This document shows, one piece after another, positions 7,964 through 19,169 of a stretch of DNA of 64,000 nucleotides. Position 1 is the stretch's first letter. Each line of letters opens with the position of its first letter. A program made the translations under genes and the position numbers. The notes beneath the pieces were generated by a model. It was not told the DNA's origin. It was given only the letters and a program-made list of their open reading frames with translations, and made no database searches. Source of the stretch: Sphingomonas rosea (GTDB lineage: Bacteria > Pseudomonadota > Alphaproteobacteria > Sphingomonadales > Sphingomonadaceae); assembly GCF_039538065.1 (NCBI RefSeq), contig NZ_BAABBR010000001.1:2022501-2086500 (forward strand). Reading direction: 5' to 3'.

Positions 7964-9013
7964 TCAGGCGAGGAACCAGAAGCGGTAGGGGATCCAGGCC
8001 CGCGAGAAGGTACCGAAGTTGAGCCACACGAACAGCACCGCCGCCGAATAGCTGGCGACGAGCGCGCGGCCCGTCCCCGTCTCGAGGACATAGCCCGCCA
8101 GCCGCGGCAGGATCACCATCTGCATCGGCAGCAGATAAAGCGCGATCCGGTCGACCGCGGTCGACGACGGCGTGGTCGCCAGCGCGACCGCCGCGAGGAT
8201 CGCCGCGATGCTGAAGTTGCGCCACAGCTTCTCTTCGAGCGGATGGAAGCCGAACCGCTTGCGCAGGAACAGGAACAACAGCCCCGGCACCACGCACATC
8301 GAGACTCGGATCGCGGCGCCGCCCGACTGATAGCGCGCACCGACATAATTGGTCAGGAGCCGGTCGGTCGAGTCGCCGAGCGCGGCGAAATAGAGGCCGA
8401 TCGCGGCGATGACGAGGATCGCGAGATTGACGATCCGGCGCTGGTCGCTGGTCATGAACACAAGGGCCACGGTCAGCATCGCGGTCTTGTGGAAGGCCGC
8501 GGCCAGCGCGACCCAGAAGAGATAGCGGAAGATCGACCCCGTCCGCGTGTAGCTGGCGAGCCCGATCATCACGAAGCCGATCGCCGAGGCCTGTCGGGTG
8601 TAGCCCATCGCGACCACCACGACGAGATAAGGAAAGGCGACCAGCAGCGCGAGCCAGTGCTCGGGCTGGCGGCGGGAGAGCGCGAACAGGCCGACCGCGA
8701 AGGGGATCGCCGAGAGGAGGTTGACCAGCCAGATGTCGGCGCCGAGCCAGATCGCGATGACGTTGAAGAGGGTGTAGCCGGGATCGCTCCGGCCCCCGGC
8801 ATCCGCCAGCGGCCGCGACTGGATCCAGTCGAAGATCTCGATATAGTTGAGCCAGTCCCCGCCGACCTCGAAGCGCAGCCCGATCATCAGGCAGATGGCG
8901 ACGATCATCGCCACGAAGCCGGGGCCCACCGGGAAACCCGGGACCGGCGTCCGCGGCGGGGTCGCCAGCATCGCGAGGAGGAGGATGGTCCACATCGACC
9001 AATAGGGGATCAT
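7964..9013 (-). CDS. EpsG/Wzy-like polysaccharide polymerase
   Basis: A 349-aa integral membrane protein with about ten helices that matches the EpsG family: RFEVGGDWLNY in the first periplasmic loop, a DPGYTLFN segment and GYTRQASAIGFV. Family members polymerise or assemble exopolysaccharide and O-antigen repeat units at the periplasmic face. It opens the polysaccharide region and is divergent from the rmlACBD operon, with a 142-bp intergenic stretch between them. It is the only polymerase candidate in the cluster, so a Wzy role is inferred. Confidence 0.8.
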   Translation of the reverse strand: MIPYWSMWTILLLAMLATPPRTPVPGFPVGPGFVAMIVAICLMIGLRFEVGGDWLNYIEIFDWIQSRPLADAGGRSDPGYTLFNVIAIWLGADIWLVNLLSAIPFAVGLFALSRRQPEHWLALLVAFPYLVVVVAMGYTRQASAIGFVMIGLASYTRTGSIFRYLFWVALAAAFHKTAMLTVALVFMTSDQRRIVNLAILVIAAIGLYFAALGDSTDRLLTNYVGARYQSGGAAIRVSMCVVPGLLFLFLRKRFGFHPLEEKLWRNFSIAAILAAVALATTPSSTAVDRIALYLLPMQMVILPRLAGYVLETGTGRALVASYSAAVLFVWLNFGTFSRAWIPYRFWFLA

Positions 9014-9155
9014 GGCGCGCCCTTTGGACGCTTGGCCGCCAAAGGCAAGTCCCGGGCGTATCGGGACTTTACACCCCGGGGCTGTCGCCTATGGCTCCGG
9101 CCGAGCGGGAGGCCTCCATGGCCGCGAACATTTCTGACCAAGGGCATTTCGACGC

Positions 9156-10034
9156 ATGAAAGGTATCATTCTCGCCGGCGGGAGCGGCAGTCGGCTGTTT
9201 CCGGCGACTCTGGCGGTGTCGAAGCAATTGCTGACCGTCTACGACAAGCCGATGATCTTCTATCCGCTCGGCGTGCTCATGCTGGCGGGCATCCGCGAGA
9301 TCCTCGTCATCTCGACCCCGCAGGACCTGCCGCGTTTCCGCGACCTCCTCGGCGACGGCAGCGATTTCGGCATTACGCTGAGTTATGCGGTGCAGGACGC
9401 GCCCAATGGCCTCGCCGAAGCCTTCATCATCGGCCGCGAGTTCATCGGCGAGGACGACGTCGCACTGATCCTCGGCGACAACATCTTCTACGGCGCGGGC
9501 CTGTCCGACCTCGTTGCGGCCGCCGCGCGTCCCGCCACCGGCGCGACGCTCTTCGCTTACTGGGTCGAGGATCCCGAGCGCTACGGGGTGGTGTCGTTCG
9601 ACGGCGAGGGGAAGGCCCGCTCGATCGAGGAGAAGCCCGCCGAGCCCCAGTCCAACTGGGCGGTCACCGGGCTCTATTTCTACGACAATCAGGTGGTCGA
9701 CATCGCCGCCAACCTCACGCCCTCGCCGCGCGGCGAACTCGAGATCACCGACGTCAACAAGGCCTATCTCGAGCGCGGGGAATGTGCCGTGAAGATGATG
9801 GGCCGAGGCTTTGCCTGGCTCGACACGGGTACCCACGAGAGCCTGCACGACGCGGGAAGCTTCGTCCGCACGGTCGAGCGGCGGCAGGGGCTCAAGATCT
9901 GCTGCCCCGAGGAGATCGGGCTCGAGCAGGGCTGGCTCACCGCCGACCAGGTGCTCGCCCGTGCCGACCGCCTCGGCAAGAACGATTATGCCAATTACCT
10001 GCGCCGCCGCGCCCGCGAGCTCGCCCATGGTTGA
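9156..10034 (+). CDS. rmlA: Glucose-1-phosphate thymidylyltransferase RmlA
   Basis: Makes dTDP-glucose from glucose 1-phosphate and dTTP, the first step of the dTDP-6-deoxysugar pathway. The 292-aa length is typical. The N-terminal nucleotidyltransferase signature [32 protein letters not shown] and the metal-binding [10 protein letters not shown] are all present. It is the first gene of a tight rmlA-C-B-D operon, and its stop overlaps the rmlC start. Its product also feeds the fdt-like branch elsewhere in this cluster. Confidence 0.96.
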   Translation: MKGIILAGGSGSRLFPATLAVSKQLLTVYDKPMIFYPLGVLMLAGIREILVISTPQDLPRFRDLLGDGSDFGITLSYAVQDAPNGLAEAFIIGREFIGEDDVALILGDNIFYGAGLSDLVAAAARPATGATLFAYWVEDPERYGVVSFDGEGKARSIEEKPAEPQSNWAVTGLYFYDNQVVDIAANLTPSPRGELEITDVNKAYLERGECAVKMMGRGFAWLDTGTHESLHDAGSFVRTVERRQGLKICCPEEIGLEQGWLTADQVLARADRLGKNDYANYLRRRARELAHG

Positions 10035-10578
10035 CGTCATTCCCACCGCGCTCCCCGGCGTGCTCGAGATCGTCACCCCGCGTTTCGGCGACGACCGGGG
10101 CATATTCTCCGAGACCTGGAACGCCGCCGCCTTCGCAGAGGCCGGAATCGACACCGCCTTCGTCCAGGACAATTTCAGCCGCTCGGCGAAGGGCGTGCTT
10201 CGCGGGCTCCACTACCAGGTCGAGCCCATTGCGCAGGCCAAGCTCGTCCGGGTCGGACGCGGCGCGATCTTCGACGTGGCGGTCGACATCCGCCGCTCGA
10301 GCCCGACTTTCGGCCGCTGGACCGGGATCGAGCTCTCCGCCGCCCGCTGGAACCAGCTGTTCGTTCCCGCCGGTTTCGCCCATGGCTTCATCGCCGTCGA
10401 GGACGACACCGAAGTCCAGTACAAGGTGAGCGCCCCCTACAGCGCCGCGCATGACCGGGCGATCGCCGCTGACGATCCCGCGATCGGGATCGACTGGCCA
10501 CTTGCGCCGTCCGAATGGTCGCGTTCGGCCAAGGACGTCGCGGCTCCGCTGCTCGCGCAGGCGGAGATCTTCGCATGA
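10027..10578 (+). CDS. rmlC: dTDP-4-dehydrorhamnose 3,5-epimerase RmlC
   Basis: Cupin epimerase acting on dTDP-4-keto-6-deoxyglucose, 183 aa as expected. Family signatures are [31 protein letters not shown] with the catalytic His of the GLHYQ motif, and [10 protein letters not shown]. The ATG at 10027 is chosen because homologues begin with a similar short sequence. It overlaps the rmlA stop by 8 bp, and the stop overlaps the rmlB start (ATGA). Confidence 0.95.
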   Translation: MVDVIPTALPGVLEIVTPRFGDDRGIFSETWNAAAFAEAGIDTAFVQDNFSRSAKGVLRGLHYQVEPIAQAKLVRVGRGAIFDVAVDIRRSSPTFGRWTGIELSAARWNQLFVPAGFAHGFIAVEDDTEVQYKVSAPYSAAHDRAIAADDPAIGIDWPLAPSEWSRSAKDVAAPLLAQAEIFA

Positions 10579-11630
10579 CCCCCACCGTGCTCGTCACCGG
10601 CGGCGCCGGTTTCATCGGCAGCGCCGTGGTCCGCCGGCTGGTCGCGGGCGGGACCCGCGTCGTTACCCTCGACAAGCTGACTTATTCGGGCAGCCGCTCG
10701 TCGCTCCGCGAAGTCGAGGGCAATCCGCTCCACCGCTTCGTCGAGGGCGACATCGCCGACCAGGCGCTCGTCGGCCGGCTGCTGCGCGAGGAGCAGGTGA
10801 CGGGCCTCATGCACCTCGCCGCCGAAAGCCATGTCGACCGCTCGATCGACGGCCCCGGCGTCTTCATCGAGACCAACGTGCTTGGCACCTACCGTCTGCT
10901 CCAAGCAGCGCTCGACTATTGGCGCAGCCTCGAGGGCGAGGCCAAAACGGCGTTCCGCTTCCACCACATCTCGACCGACGAGGTGTTCGGCGACCTGCCG
11001 TTCGACGACAGCCTGTTCACCGAGGAAACGCCCTATCAGCCTTCCTCGCCCTACAGCGCGAGCAAGGCCGCCTCGGACCACCTCGTCCGTGCCTGGGGCC
11101 ATACCTACGGGCTCTCGGTCGTCCTCTCGAACTGTTCGAATAATTACGGGCCCTATCACTTCCCCGAAAAGCTGATCCCGCTCGTCATCTTGAACGCGCT
11201 CGAGGAAAAGCCGCTGCCGGTCTACGGCAAGGGCGAGAATGTCCGCGACTGGTTGTTCGTCGAGGACCATGCCGCCGCCCTGGAGACGATCCTGCGCCGC
11301 GGCACCGTGGGCGAAAGCTACAATGTCGGCGGCCGCGCCGAGCGGACCAATCTGCAGGTGGTCGAGGCGATCTGCGACGCGCTCGACGCCCGCCGTCCGC
11401 GCGTCAACGGCGGAAGCCGCCGCGACCTCATCACCTTCGTCACCGATCGACCCGGCCACGACCGGCGCTATGCGATCGACACGAGCAAGATCGGGCGCGA
11501 ACTCGGCTGGTCGCCCTCGGTCGATTTCGAGACCGGCCTTGCGCGGACCGTCGACTGGTATCTCGACAACCAATGGTGGTGGGGCCCGCTGCGGTCGGCC
11601 TATGCGGGCGAGCGGCTCGGCAAGGCATGA
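10575..11630 (+). CDS. rmlB: dTDP-glucose 4,6-dehydratase RmlB
   Basis: Extended short-chain dehydrogenase of 351 aa that converts dTDP-glucose to dTDP-4-keto-6-deoxyglucose. The NAD-binding TGGAGFIG lies at the N-terminus, the catalytic region is STDEVFGDL and the YxxxK pair is in [26 protein letters not shown] and RDWLFVEDH are typical RmlB segments. Its product is the branch point between rhamnose (RmlC/D) and the 3-amino sugar predicted from the fdt-like genes. It is coupled by 4-bp overlaps on both sides. Confidence 0.96.
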   Translation: MTPTVLVTGGAGFIGSAVVRRLVAGGTRVVTLDKLTYSGSRSSLREVEGNPLHRFVEGDIADQALVGRLLREEQVTGLMHLAAESHVDRSIDGPGVFIETNVLGTYRLLQAALDYWRSLEGEAKTAFRFHHISTDEVFGDLPFDDSLFTEETPYQPSSPYSASKAASDHLVRAWGHTYGLSVVLSNCSNNYGPYHFPEKLIPLVILNALEEKPLPVYGKGENVRDWLFVEDHAAALETILRRGTVGESYNVGGRAERTNLQVVEAICDALDARRPRVNGGSRRDLITFVTDRPGHDRRYAIDTSKIGRELGWSPSVDFETGLARTVDWYLDNQWWWGPLRSAYAGERLGKA

Positions 11631-12517
11631 GCCGCGTCCTCGTCACGGGGCGTGACGGGCAGGTCGCGCGGAGCCTCGCCGAGCGCGCCGCGAGCCACCC
11701 CGGCCTCGACCTCCATTTCGCCGCGCGGCCGGACGTCGATCTCGCGGTGCCGGGCTCGGCCGCTGCGGCGATCGCGGCGCTTCGTCCGACGCTCGTGATA
11801 AGCGCCGCCGCTTACACCGCGGTCGACCGCGCCGAGGACGAACCTGGCCTTGCTCACCGAATCAATGCCGAAGCCGCGGGCGAAATCGCCGAGGCCGCGG
11901 CCGCCGTCGGCGCGCCGCTCATCCACCTCTCGACCGATTACGTCTTCGGCGGCACCGGCACGCACCCGATCCCCGAGGACGCGCCCATCGCGCCGCTCGG
12001 CGTCTATGGCCGGACCAAGGCCGAGGGCGAGGCCCGCGTCCGCACCGCGCAGCTCGACCACCTCATCCTGCGCACCGCCTGGGTCCACTCGCCCTTCGGC
12101 GCCAATTTCGTGAAGACCATGCTGCGCCTCGCCGCGACCCGCGAAGAGATCGGCGTGGTCGGCGACCAGCGCGGCTCGCCCACCAGCGCGCTCGATCTTG
12201 CCGACGTCATCCTCGCGCTCGCCGTCCGCCGCCTGTCGGGGGATGCGGCAGGGTGGGGCGAAACCTATCATGCCGCCGGGCGCGGGGAGGCGAGCTGGGC
12301 CGAGGTGGCGCAGGCCGCGATGGACGAAGCCGCCCGTTACGATGCTCCGACCGCCACCATCCGCCCGATCACCACCGCCGACTATCCCACCCCCGCGCAG
12401 CGTCCCGCCTGGTCGGTCCTCGACACCGCTAAGCTCGACCGCACCTTCGGCCTGCGTCTGCCCGATTGGCGCGGCGGCATCGCCAATGTCGTGGCGCGAC
12501 TGGTGGCCGACGCCTGA
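11627..12517 (+). CDS. rmlD: dTDP-4-dehydrorhamnose reductase RmlD
   Basis: Last enzyme of dTDP-L-rhamnose synthesis, 296 aa. It has the N-terminal NAD(P)-binding [14 protein letters not shown], the STDYVFGGT motif with the catalytic Thr, and YGRTKAEGE containing the YxxxK pair. The C-terminal [17 protein letters not shown] is the usual RmlD substrate-side motif. The start overlaps the rmlB stop (ATGA), and the stop shares one base with the following glycosyltransferase ATG (TGATG). Confidence 0.95.
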   Translation: MSRVLVTGRDGQVARSLAERAASHPGLDLHFAARPDVDLAVPGSAAAAIAALRPTLVISAAAYTAVDRAEDEPGLAHRINAEAAGEIAEAAAAVGAPLIHLSTDYVFGGTGTHPIPEDAPIAPLGVYGRTKAEGEARVRTAQLDHLILRTAWVHSPFGANFVKTMLRLAATREEIGVVGDQRGSPTSALDLADVILALAVRRLSGDAAGWGETYHAAGRGEASWAEVAQAAMDEAARYDAPTATIRPITTADYPTPAQRPAWSVLDTAKLDRTFGLRLPDWRGGIANVVARLVADA

Positions 12518-13593
12518 TGCGCGTCCTCGCCTTCACCCGCTACGACGCCGACGCCGCCAGCACGCGCTACCGGCTGCTCCAGTTCCTGCCCGCGCTGCAC
12601 GCGGCGGGGATCGAGGTCGAATGGCATCCCTTGCTCGGCCACGGCCACATGAAGCGGCTGGTCGACGGGCAGGGCGCGGCCAAGGCGAGCCTGCCGAAGA
12701 GCTACGCCCGCCGCGTGGCGCAGCTCCTTGCCGACCGGAAGCCCGACCTCCTGTGGGTCTACGGCGAGCTCCTCCCGCTCGTCCCCGCGTCGATCGAACT
12801 CGCTCTGATGCCGCGCGCGGTACCGGTCATCTACGACTGGGACGATGCCTTTCACCTCGCCTATGAAACGCATCGCAAGCCGCTGGTCCGCCAGCTTCTT
12901 TCCGACAAGTTCGGACGGCTTCTGAAGCGCGCTTCGGCGGTGACCTGCGGCAACGCCTATCTGCGCGACCATGTCGGCCAGTGGTGCGACAACGTGCTGG
13001 TGGTCCCGACGGTGGTCGACACCGACCGCTGGGTCCCGGCCGCCGCGCCGCCCGAGGAGCCGCCCGTGATCGGCTGGATCGGCTCGCCGAGCACCTGGGC
13101 CAATGTCCGGCCCTTGCTCCCGTTGCTCGAACGGCTGCACCGCGAGACCGGAGTCCGGCTGCGCGCGATCGGGGCGGGGGCGGGGGCCGAGCCCGACAGC
13201 TTTCCCGGCCTCGACCTCGTCGAATGGAGCGAGGCGACCGAGATCGCCGAGGTCCAGCGTTTCTCGATCGGGATCATGCCGCTCGTCGACCAGGCGTTCG
13301 AGCGCGGCAAGAGCGGGTTCAAGCTCATCCAGTACATGGCCTGCGGGCTGCCGATCATGGCCTCCCCGATCGGGGTCAACGCCACCATCGTCCGCGACGA
13401 GGCGAACGGCCTGCTCGCCTCGACCGAGGCCGAATGGGAAGCGGGCCTGCGCCGGCTGATCGCCGATGCCGGGCTTCGCACGCGCTTCGGCCAGGCCGGG
13501 CGCGTGGATGCGACCCAGCGTTATTCGCTCGCCTCTCAGGCGCCGCGGCTGGTGTCGCTGTTCCGCTCGGTCGCGGGCGCCAGCGCCCGGTAG
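12517..13593 (+). CDS. Glycosyltransferase, GT4-like
   Basis: GT-B fold glycosyltransferase of 358 aa. The N-terminus reads RVLAFTRYDADAASTRYR, and the middle contains IYDWDDAFH and VVDTDRW. The C-terminal donor site region is KSGFKLIQYMACGLPIMAS, equivalent to the E-rich motif of GT4 enzymes. As the last gene of the rml operon it may transfer rhamnose or an associated sugar to a lipid-linked intermediate, but donor and acceptor are not readable. Its 3' end overlaps the convergent GT4 gene by 58 bp. Confidence 0.82.
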   Translation: MRVLAFTRYDADAASTRYRLLQFLPALHAAGIEVEWHPLLGHGHMKRLVDGQGAAKASLPKSYARRVAQLLADRKPDLLWVYGELLPLVPASIELALMPRAVPVIYDWDDAFHLAYETHRKPLVRQLLSDKFGRLLKRASAVTCGNAYLRDHVGQWCDNVLVVPTVVDTDRWVPAAAPPEEPPVIGWIGSPSTWANVRPLLPLLERLHRETGVRLRAIGAGAGAEPDSFPGLDLVEWSEATEIAEVQRFSIGIMPLVDQAFERGKSGFKLIQYMACGLPIMASPIGVNATIVRDEANGLLASTEAEWEAGLRRLIADAGLRTRFGQAGRVDATQRYSLASQAPRLVSLFRSVAGASAR

Positions 13594-14789
13594 ATGCCGT
13601 CATAGGCCGCGATCCCGCGGTCGAGGTCGAACCATTTGACGAGGGTCGCGCGCCACCGGGCGGGATCGGGACGCAGCGCCGCGAGCGCATCGAGCGCTGC
13701 GCCATAAGCCGCGGGATCGAACCGCTCCACGGCGACGCCCGCGCCGCTTTGCGCGAGGATCCGGTCCATGTCGCCGACCCCGCCGTTGGCGAGCACCGGC
13801 AGGTTCATAGCGAACAGTTCGCCAAGCTTGACCGGGCTGCTCGCCTGTTTGGAATAGGTCGGGCGGATGAAGAACAGGCCGAAATCGGCCGCGGCGAGAA
13901 GCTGCGGCACCTCCGCCCGGCTCGCCGGCCGGATCCGCAGCGCCTCGGCCGGGATGCCGCGCGCGGCTGCTGCGGCAAGGATCGGGGCGGGGTCGTCGCG
14001 AGTCACGAACAGCATCACCGCGTCGGGATCGCGCGTCCGCAGCACCGCGAAGCAGTCGAGCATCTCGCCCAGCATGTACCAGGTGCCGATCGAGCCGAGA
14101 TAGGCGGGCACCGTCGCCTCGCCCGCGATGCCCAGCCCTGCACGGGCGTCGGCGCGGGCCTGGTCGGTGATCGGCGGAAAGGCCCCCAGGTCGGCGCAGC
14201 AGGGAATGACCGCGATCGGCACCGTCGCCGGAACCGATCCGTTGCCGCGCAGGATGTCGCGCGCCGCCTCGGTCAGCACCACCACCACGTCCGCCGTGCG
14301 CAGCAGCCGCGATTCCTGCTTCTTGAACCAGCCGAACATCGCCCGGTAGAGCGGTTTGCCCAGGTCCCACAGCCCGCCCTCGACCCGCTCATCGGCCCAG
14401 AAGCCGCGCATGTCGAAGATGAAGCGTAGCCCGCGCCGCCGCTTCAATCGCGCCCCCACCAATGCCGGAATGGCGCTCCGGCAATGGACGATGTCATACC
14501 CGCGCTCGCGCACCAGGCGGTCCGCGGTCCGATGCATCGCGGTGAGGTCTTTGAGCGTCGACAGGACGGGCGGTCGCTTGGTGTAGGCGAGGGGATGCCA
14601 GTCGATCCCGGCCGCGGCGCACTCGCTCGTCATCGCCAGCCGGTCGGTGGCCGGACGTTCGGGCTTCTCGAAAGTGATCAGGCTGATCTGGTGGCCGAGC
14701 GCCGCCAGTCCCTTGAGATAGGCGAGGACCTGGCTCGGCCCGAGCGGATCGGTAAGCCCGTCGTAGGAAAGGTAGAGGATGCGCGCCAT
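13536..14789 (-). CDS. Glycosyltransferase, GT4 family
   Basis: A 417-aa GT-B enzyme. It starts [19 protein letters not shown], a beginning common to GT4 proteins of exopolysaccharide loci. The mid-region has [15 protein letters not shown] and [10 protein letters not shown], and the donor domain has [19 protein letters not shown], which matches the EX7E-type region. It is likely cytoplasmic and extends the polysaccharide repeat unit. Sugar specificity is unknown. It is encoded opposite to both neighbours. Confidence 0.85.
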   Translation of the reverse strand: MARILYLSYDGLTDPLGPSQVLAYLKGLAALGHQISLITFEKPERPATDRLAMTSECAAAGIDWHPLAYTKRPPVLSTLKDLTAMHRTADRLVRERGYDIVHCRSAIPALVGARLKRRRGLRFIFDMRGFWADERVEGGLWDLGKPLYRAMFGWFKKQESRLLRTADVVVVLTEAARDILRGNGSVPATVPIAVIPCCADLGAFPPITDQARADARAGLGIAGEATVPAYLGSIGTWYMLGEMLDCFAVLRTRDPDAVMLFVTRDDPAPILAAAAARGIPAEALRIRPASRAEVPQLLAAADFGLFFIRPTYSKQASSPVKLGELFAMNLPVLANGGVGDMDRILAQSGAGVAVERFDPAAYGAALDALAALRPDPARWRATLVKWFDLDRGIAAYDGIYRALAPATERNSDTSRGA

Positions 14790-14880
14790 GCGCCGGCGCC
14801 TATCCGCTGCGGCGCTTGCTGGACAGCCCCGAACCGCTCGGGCTAGGCGACGGCCTTCCGATCCCGTCCCGAAAGCCGCC

Positions 14881-15834
<954 letters not shown>

Positions 15835-15836
15835 CG

Positions 15837-16856
15837 TCAGTCGAACGTTCGGCGGTGCTTCATTCGCAGGAAGCGGGCAGGGCCGAGCAGCAGCACCGCC
15901 GCCATCCGCACGGTTTCGCGTGCCAGCGCATGGCGGTCCCACCGCTTCGCCGCGAGCCTCGTCCAGTGCCGGAGCGCCGTCCCCGCCCGTCGGCGATAGA
16001 GCGATTCGAGGAAATCATATTCGGCGATGAGCAGGCGGCGCCGCTCGCGATAGGCGTCGCTCGCCCCGTTGCGCTCGAGCAGGTGCAGGATGAGCCGGTT
16101 GATCGCGCGTCCCTTGGCCACCGACCGGATCGCCCCCTCGACCTTGCCATCGCCCGCGAGCGACCCGCCATGGTGGATCCGGTAGAGGAAATGCGTGTCC
16201 CCGGCATAGCCGACATGACCCTCGGGCGCCGTCAGGACGAGGAATGGCGCGAGCGTCAGGTCGAGATAGGCCGCACGCACCATCTCGGACGGCAATTCGG
16301 CGAGCTGGCGAGCGAAAAGGTCGGCGTCGAACGCGTCGCGGCGGAAGGCGTAGGCGCTCCCCAGCCAATAGCCCTTCTGCGCGAGGATCGTGTCGCGAAA
16401 CGCCGCGCTCCGCGCTTCGCGCCCGTCATGCTGCGCGAGGATCCGCGCGATGTTGCGGTGGGTCTCGTCACGCTCGCCGGTGGGCTTGCCCTCCGTATCG
16501 ACGCGGACGTGATCGTGCGACAGGAGGACGAGCGTGGGGTCGGCGGTGAATTCGCGCTCGACCACCGCAAGCTTGTTTGCGGCCCAGACATCATCGCCGT
16601 CGAGCATGCAGACGACGTCGCCGGTCGCCATCCGAACGCCCGTTAGCGCGGCCGCGAGCGCACCCACGTTCTGCGGCAACCGCTCGTAGCGGACCCGCTC
16701 GCCATACCCCGCGACGACCGCCGCCGAGCCGTCAGTCGAGGCGTCGTCGATCACGATGATCTCGTCCGCGGCGCGGGTCTGCGCCAGCACCGAGCCGATC
16801 GCCGCCCCGACGTAGCGCTCGAGATTGTAGACGAGGATGACGACGCTCAGCTTCAT
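15837..16856 (-). CDS. Glycosyltransferase, GT2 family
   Basis: GT-A fold glycosyltransferase of 339 aa. The start MKLSVVILVYN and the nucleotide-binding IVIDDASTDGS are classic GT2. The metal-binding site is CMLDGDDVW, and the acceptor half contains KGYWLGSAYAFRRDAFDADLF. The open frame continues upstream of this ATG, but that stretch overlaps another gene and has no family features. The start forms an ATGA overlap with the preceding GT4 gene, so the two are cotranscribed. Donor and acceptor sugars are unknown. Confidence 0.86.
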   Translation of the reverse strand: MKLSVVILVYNLERYVGAAIGSVLAQTRAADEIIVIDDASTDGSAAVVAGYGERVRYERLPQNVGALAAALTGVRMATGDVVCMLDGDDVWAANKLAVVEREFTADPTLVLLSHDHVRVDTEGKPTGERDETHRNIARILAQHDGREARSAAFRDTILAQKGYWLGSAYAFRRDAFDADLFARQLAELPSEMVRAAYLDLTLAPFLVLTAPEGHVGYAGDTHFLYRIHHGGSLAGDGKVEGAIRSVAKGRAINRLILHLLERNGASDAYRERRRLLIAEYDFLESLYRRRAGTALRHWTRLAAKRWDRHALARETVRMAAVLLLGPARFLRMKHRRTFD

Positions 16857-17971
16857 CGCTCGTCCGAGCCCATTCCGATAAGCGCGAGATAGCGCTTCGC
16901 CGCGGCCGGCGGATCGAAGTCGCGGCCGCGTGCGCGCAGCATCTCGCGGTCGGGCTCGGCCGCCGCCGCCGCCACGATCGCTTTCGCCAGCGCTTTGGAA
17001 TCGCCCATCGGGACCAGCGTGCCGACGCGCCCGCCGTCGAGGATCTCGCTTGGCCCGCTCGGGCAATCGGTGCTGACCACCGGCAGGCCCGCGATCAGCG
17101 CCTCGATCAGCACCGTCGGCAGCCCCTCCCAGCGTGATGACATGACATAGACGCTCGCCCGCGCATAATAAGCCTCGCGGTCGGGCTGGAAGCCGCCGAG
17201 CCGCACCCTGTCGCCGAGGCCCATGGCGGCGATCGCGCCCTCGAGCCGCGCCCGGTCGGGCCCGTCGCCGAGGATCAGCAGCTTCGCGCCCATCGTTTCC
17301 GGCAGCGCGGCCACCGCCGCGAGCATCGTGTCGTAATCCTTCTGGGCGATGAGCCGTCCGACCGCGAGCAGCCGGACCGGCGCCGACGCCCACCAGTCGG
17401 CAAGGTTGCTGGCGGTCGGCGCGTTCGGTGCGGCGGGCAGCGAGACGGGGTTGTAGACGACGTCGATCGACTGGCGGTCGATCCGGGCCAGCGCCGCGAG
17501 GCTGTCCGCCGCGCCCGCCGAGACGCACACGCGCCGGTCGGCCCGCGGATAGATCCAGCGTCCCAGCCGCCGCATCAGCGCGCGCGACCGCGGATGGGCG
17601 CGAAAGCCCGCGTCGAAATCGATATGCTCGACCAGCACCAGCGGCACCCGTGTGCCCGGCAGCATGCGCGCGACCACCGCCATCCAGGTCAGCGGGAACA
17701 TGTGCGCGTAAAGCGCCGCCGGCCGCTCGCGCCTCAGATAGGCCGCGAGCGCGGGCGCAGCGGTCTTCACCGTCCGGCCAAGCGCCACGACGCGGGCCCC
17801 CGCGGGCACCTCGCCCAGCAATTCGCCCGCCTCCTCGAGCAGCACGAAATCGACTGCATGGCCGAGCGCAACGAGCTCGCGTGCAAGGTGGAGGCAGACG
17901 CGCTCCGCGCCGCCGGCACCGAGATTGGGAAGAAGGATCGCGAGGCGCACGCGCTCGCCAGGCTGGGACAT
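16853..17971 (-). CDS. Glycosyltransferase, GT4 family
   Basis: GT-B enzyme of 372 aa. The N-terminal motif LPNLGAGGAERV is characteristic of GT4 enzymes acting on lipid-linked glycans. The donor half has VGRLIAQKDYDTML, LILGDGPDRARLEG, and VMSSRWEGLPTVLIEALIAGLPVV with the E-x7-E pair. I start at MSQPGE because homologues begin there, and the upstream in-frame extension is proline-rich and unlike the family. It is the first gene of a two-gene minus-strand unit with the GT2 gene. Confidence 0.87.
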   Translation of the reverse strand: MSQPGERVRLAILLPNLGAGGAERVCLHLARELVALGHAVDFVLLEEAGELLGEVPAGARVVALGRTVKTAAPALAAYLRRERPAALYAHMFPLTWMAVVARMLPGTRVPLVLVEHIDFDAGFRAHPRSRALMRRLGRWIYPRADRRVCVSAGAADSLAALARIDRQSIDVVYNPVSLPAAPNAPTASNLADWWASAPVRLLAVGRLIAQKDYDTMLAAVAALPETMGAKLLILGDGPDRARLEGAIAAMGLGDRVRLGGFQPDREAYYARASVYVMSSRWEGLPTVLIEALIAGLPVVSTDCPSGPSEILDGGRVGTLVPMGDSKALAKAIVAAAAAEPDREMLRARGRDFDPPAAAKRYLALIGMGSDER

Positions 17972-18155
17972 GGCCGCGCTGTGTGAAGATAAATGCCGAT
18001 ATTGCAAGGCGGAACGGGGCGGTCCGGGCAGGGCAAACGCCGGCGCCAGCAACATTGAACCTGCCGCCACCGCATTCTAAGCATCATGCAAGCTCAGGGC
18101 GGGGCAGCGTGACGAACCGGAACGCGGACCGGGGTCCCACGCGCAGGAACTAACG

Positions 18156-19169
18156 ATGATCTATCCGCTGACCTCCCTTCGGTTCTTCGCCGCGATGATG
18201 GTGCTCATTCACCATTATTTCGGCTTCGAAGCGGGCTATGCGGGGGTCGGCTTCTTCTTCGTCCTGTCGGGTTTCGTGCTCGGGCTCAATTATGCCGGCC
18301 GCGTCGAGACGCCGGTCCAGCGCCGCGATTTCTGGTTTCGCCGCTTTGCCCGCATCTACCCGACGCACCTGCTGACCTTCCTCGCCACGCTTCCGGTCGG
18401 ATGGCCGATCCTCGACACCCTCCCGAGCATCGTGCTGCTCCAGAGCTGGATCCCGTTCCAAGGATTCTATTACACGGTCAACGCGCCCGCCTGGTCGATC
18501 TCGACCGAGGCCGCCTTCTACGCCCTGTTTCCACTTCTCCTCGGGATCAGGGGACGCACCTTGCTCTTCTGGCTGGCCGCGCTCTGCCTCCTTGCGTTGG
18601 CCTGGGCGCTGACCTTCCCGTCGCTCGGCTTCGACGCCGTGGTGCGCGTCTGGAAGTTCGACATGGTGCCGACCCGCTGGCTCTTCTACATCCTGCCGCT
18701 GACGCGCGTGATCGAGTTCGCCATCGGCATCTGGCTGGCGACGGTGGTGGTGAAGAAGCCGTTCCGCACCGGCCATGAATGCGCCGCCATCGGGCTAGCA
18801 GCCGCGTCCATCGTCGCGCTGCCCTTCCTCCCGGCGAGCTTCCAGTTCGCGCTGTTCTTCGTCCCGGCCTCGGCCGCGCTGGTGCTGGTCTTCTCGCGCA
18901 GCACGGGCCTCCTCAGCCGCCTCCTCGAGCAGCGCGCGCTGGTCCTGCTCGGCGACGCGAGCTTCATGCTCTACATGATCCACTGGCCGATCGCGCTCTA
19001 CCTCGGCAAGTCGCTGGCCACCGTCGCGCTGGCGGTCGTCCTGTCGGTGGCGCTGCATCTCGCCTTCGAGCGTCCCGTCAACCGCTGGCTGCTCCAGCGC
19101 TGGAAGGCATGGTCGGCGCGGCGCGAGGTGCCCGGCGCGCCGATCGATCGGGCGGCGCTACCGAGCTAG
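18156..19169 (+). CDS. Acyltransferase 3 family membrane protein (probable polysaccharide O-acetyltransferase)
   Basis: A 337-aa polytopic membrane protein of the acyltransferase-3 (OafA/ExoZ) family. The N-terminal SLRFFAAMMVLIHHYFG carries the conserved His. GVGFFFVLSGFVLG and FWFRRFARIYP follow, the latter being the R-x10-type motif of this family. Members transfer acetyl or succinyl groups to surface glycans. It probably decorates the polymer made by this cluster. Its last 12 bases overlap the convergent GT2 gene. Confidence 0.87.
   Translation: MIYPLTSLRFFAAMMVLIHHYFGFEAGYAGVGFFFVLSGFVLGLNYAGRVETPVQRRDFWFRRFARIYPTHLLTFLATLPVGWPILDTLPSIVLLQSWIPFQGFYYTVNAPAWSISTEAAFYALFPLLLGIRGRTLLFWLAALCLLALAWALTFPSLGFDAVVRVWKFDMVPTRWLFYILPLTRVIEFAIGIWLATVVVKKPFRTGHECAAIGLAAASIVALPFLPASFQFALFFVPASAALVLVFSRSTGLLSRLLEQRALVLLGDASFMLYMIHWPIALYLGKSLATVALAVVLSVALHLAFERPVNRWLLQRWKAWSARREVPGAPIDRAALPS

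Noticed and set aside
16857..17528. Upstream extension of the GT2 frame
   Set aside because: It lies antisense-frame within the overlapping GT4 gene and has no family features; the GT2 protein begins naturally at MKLSVVILVYN.
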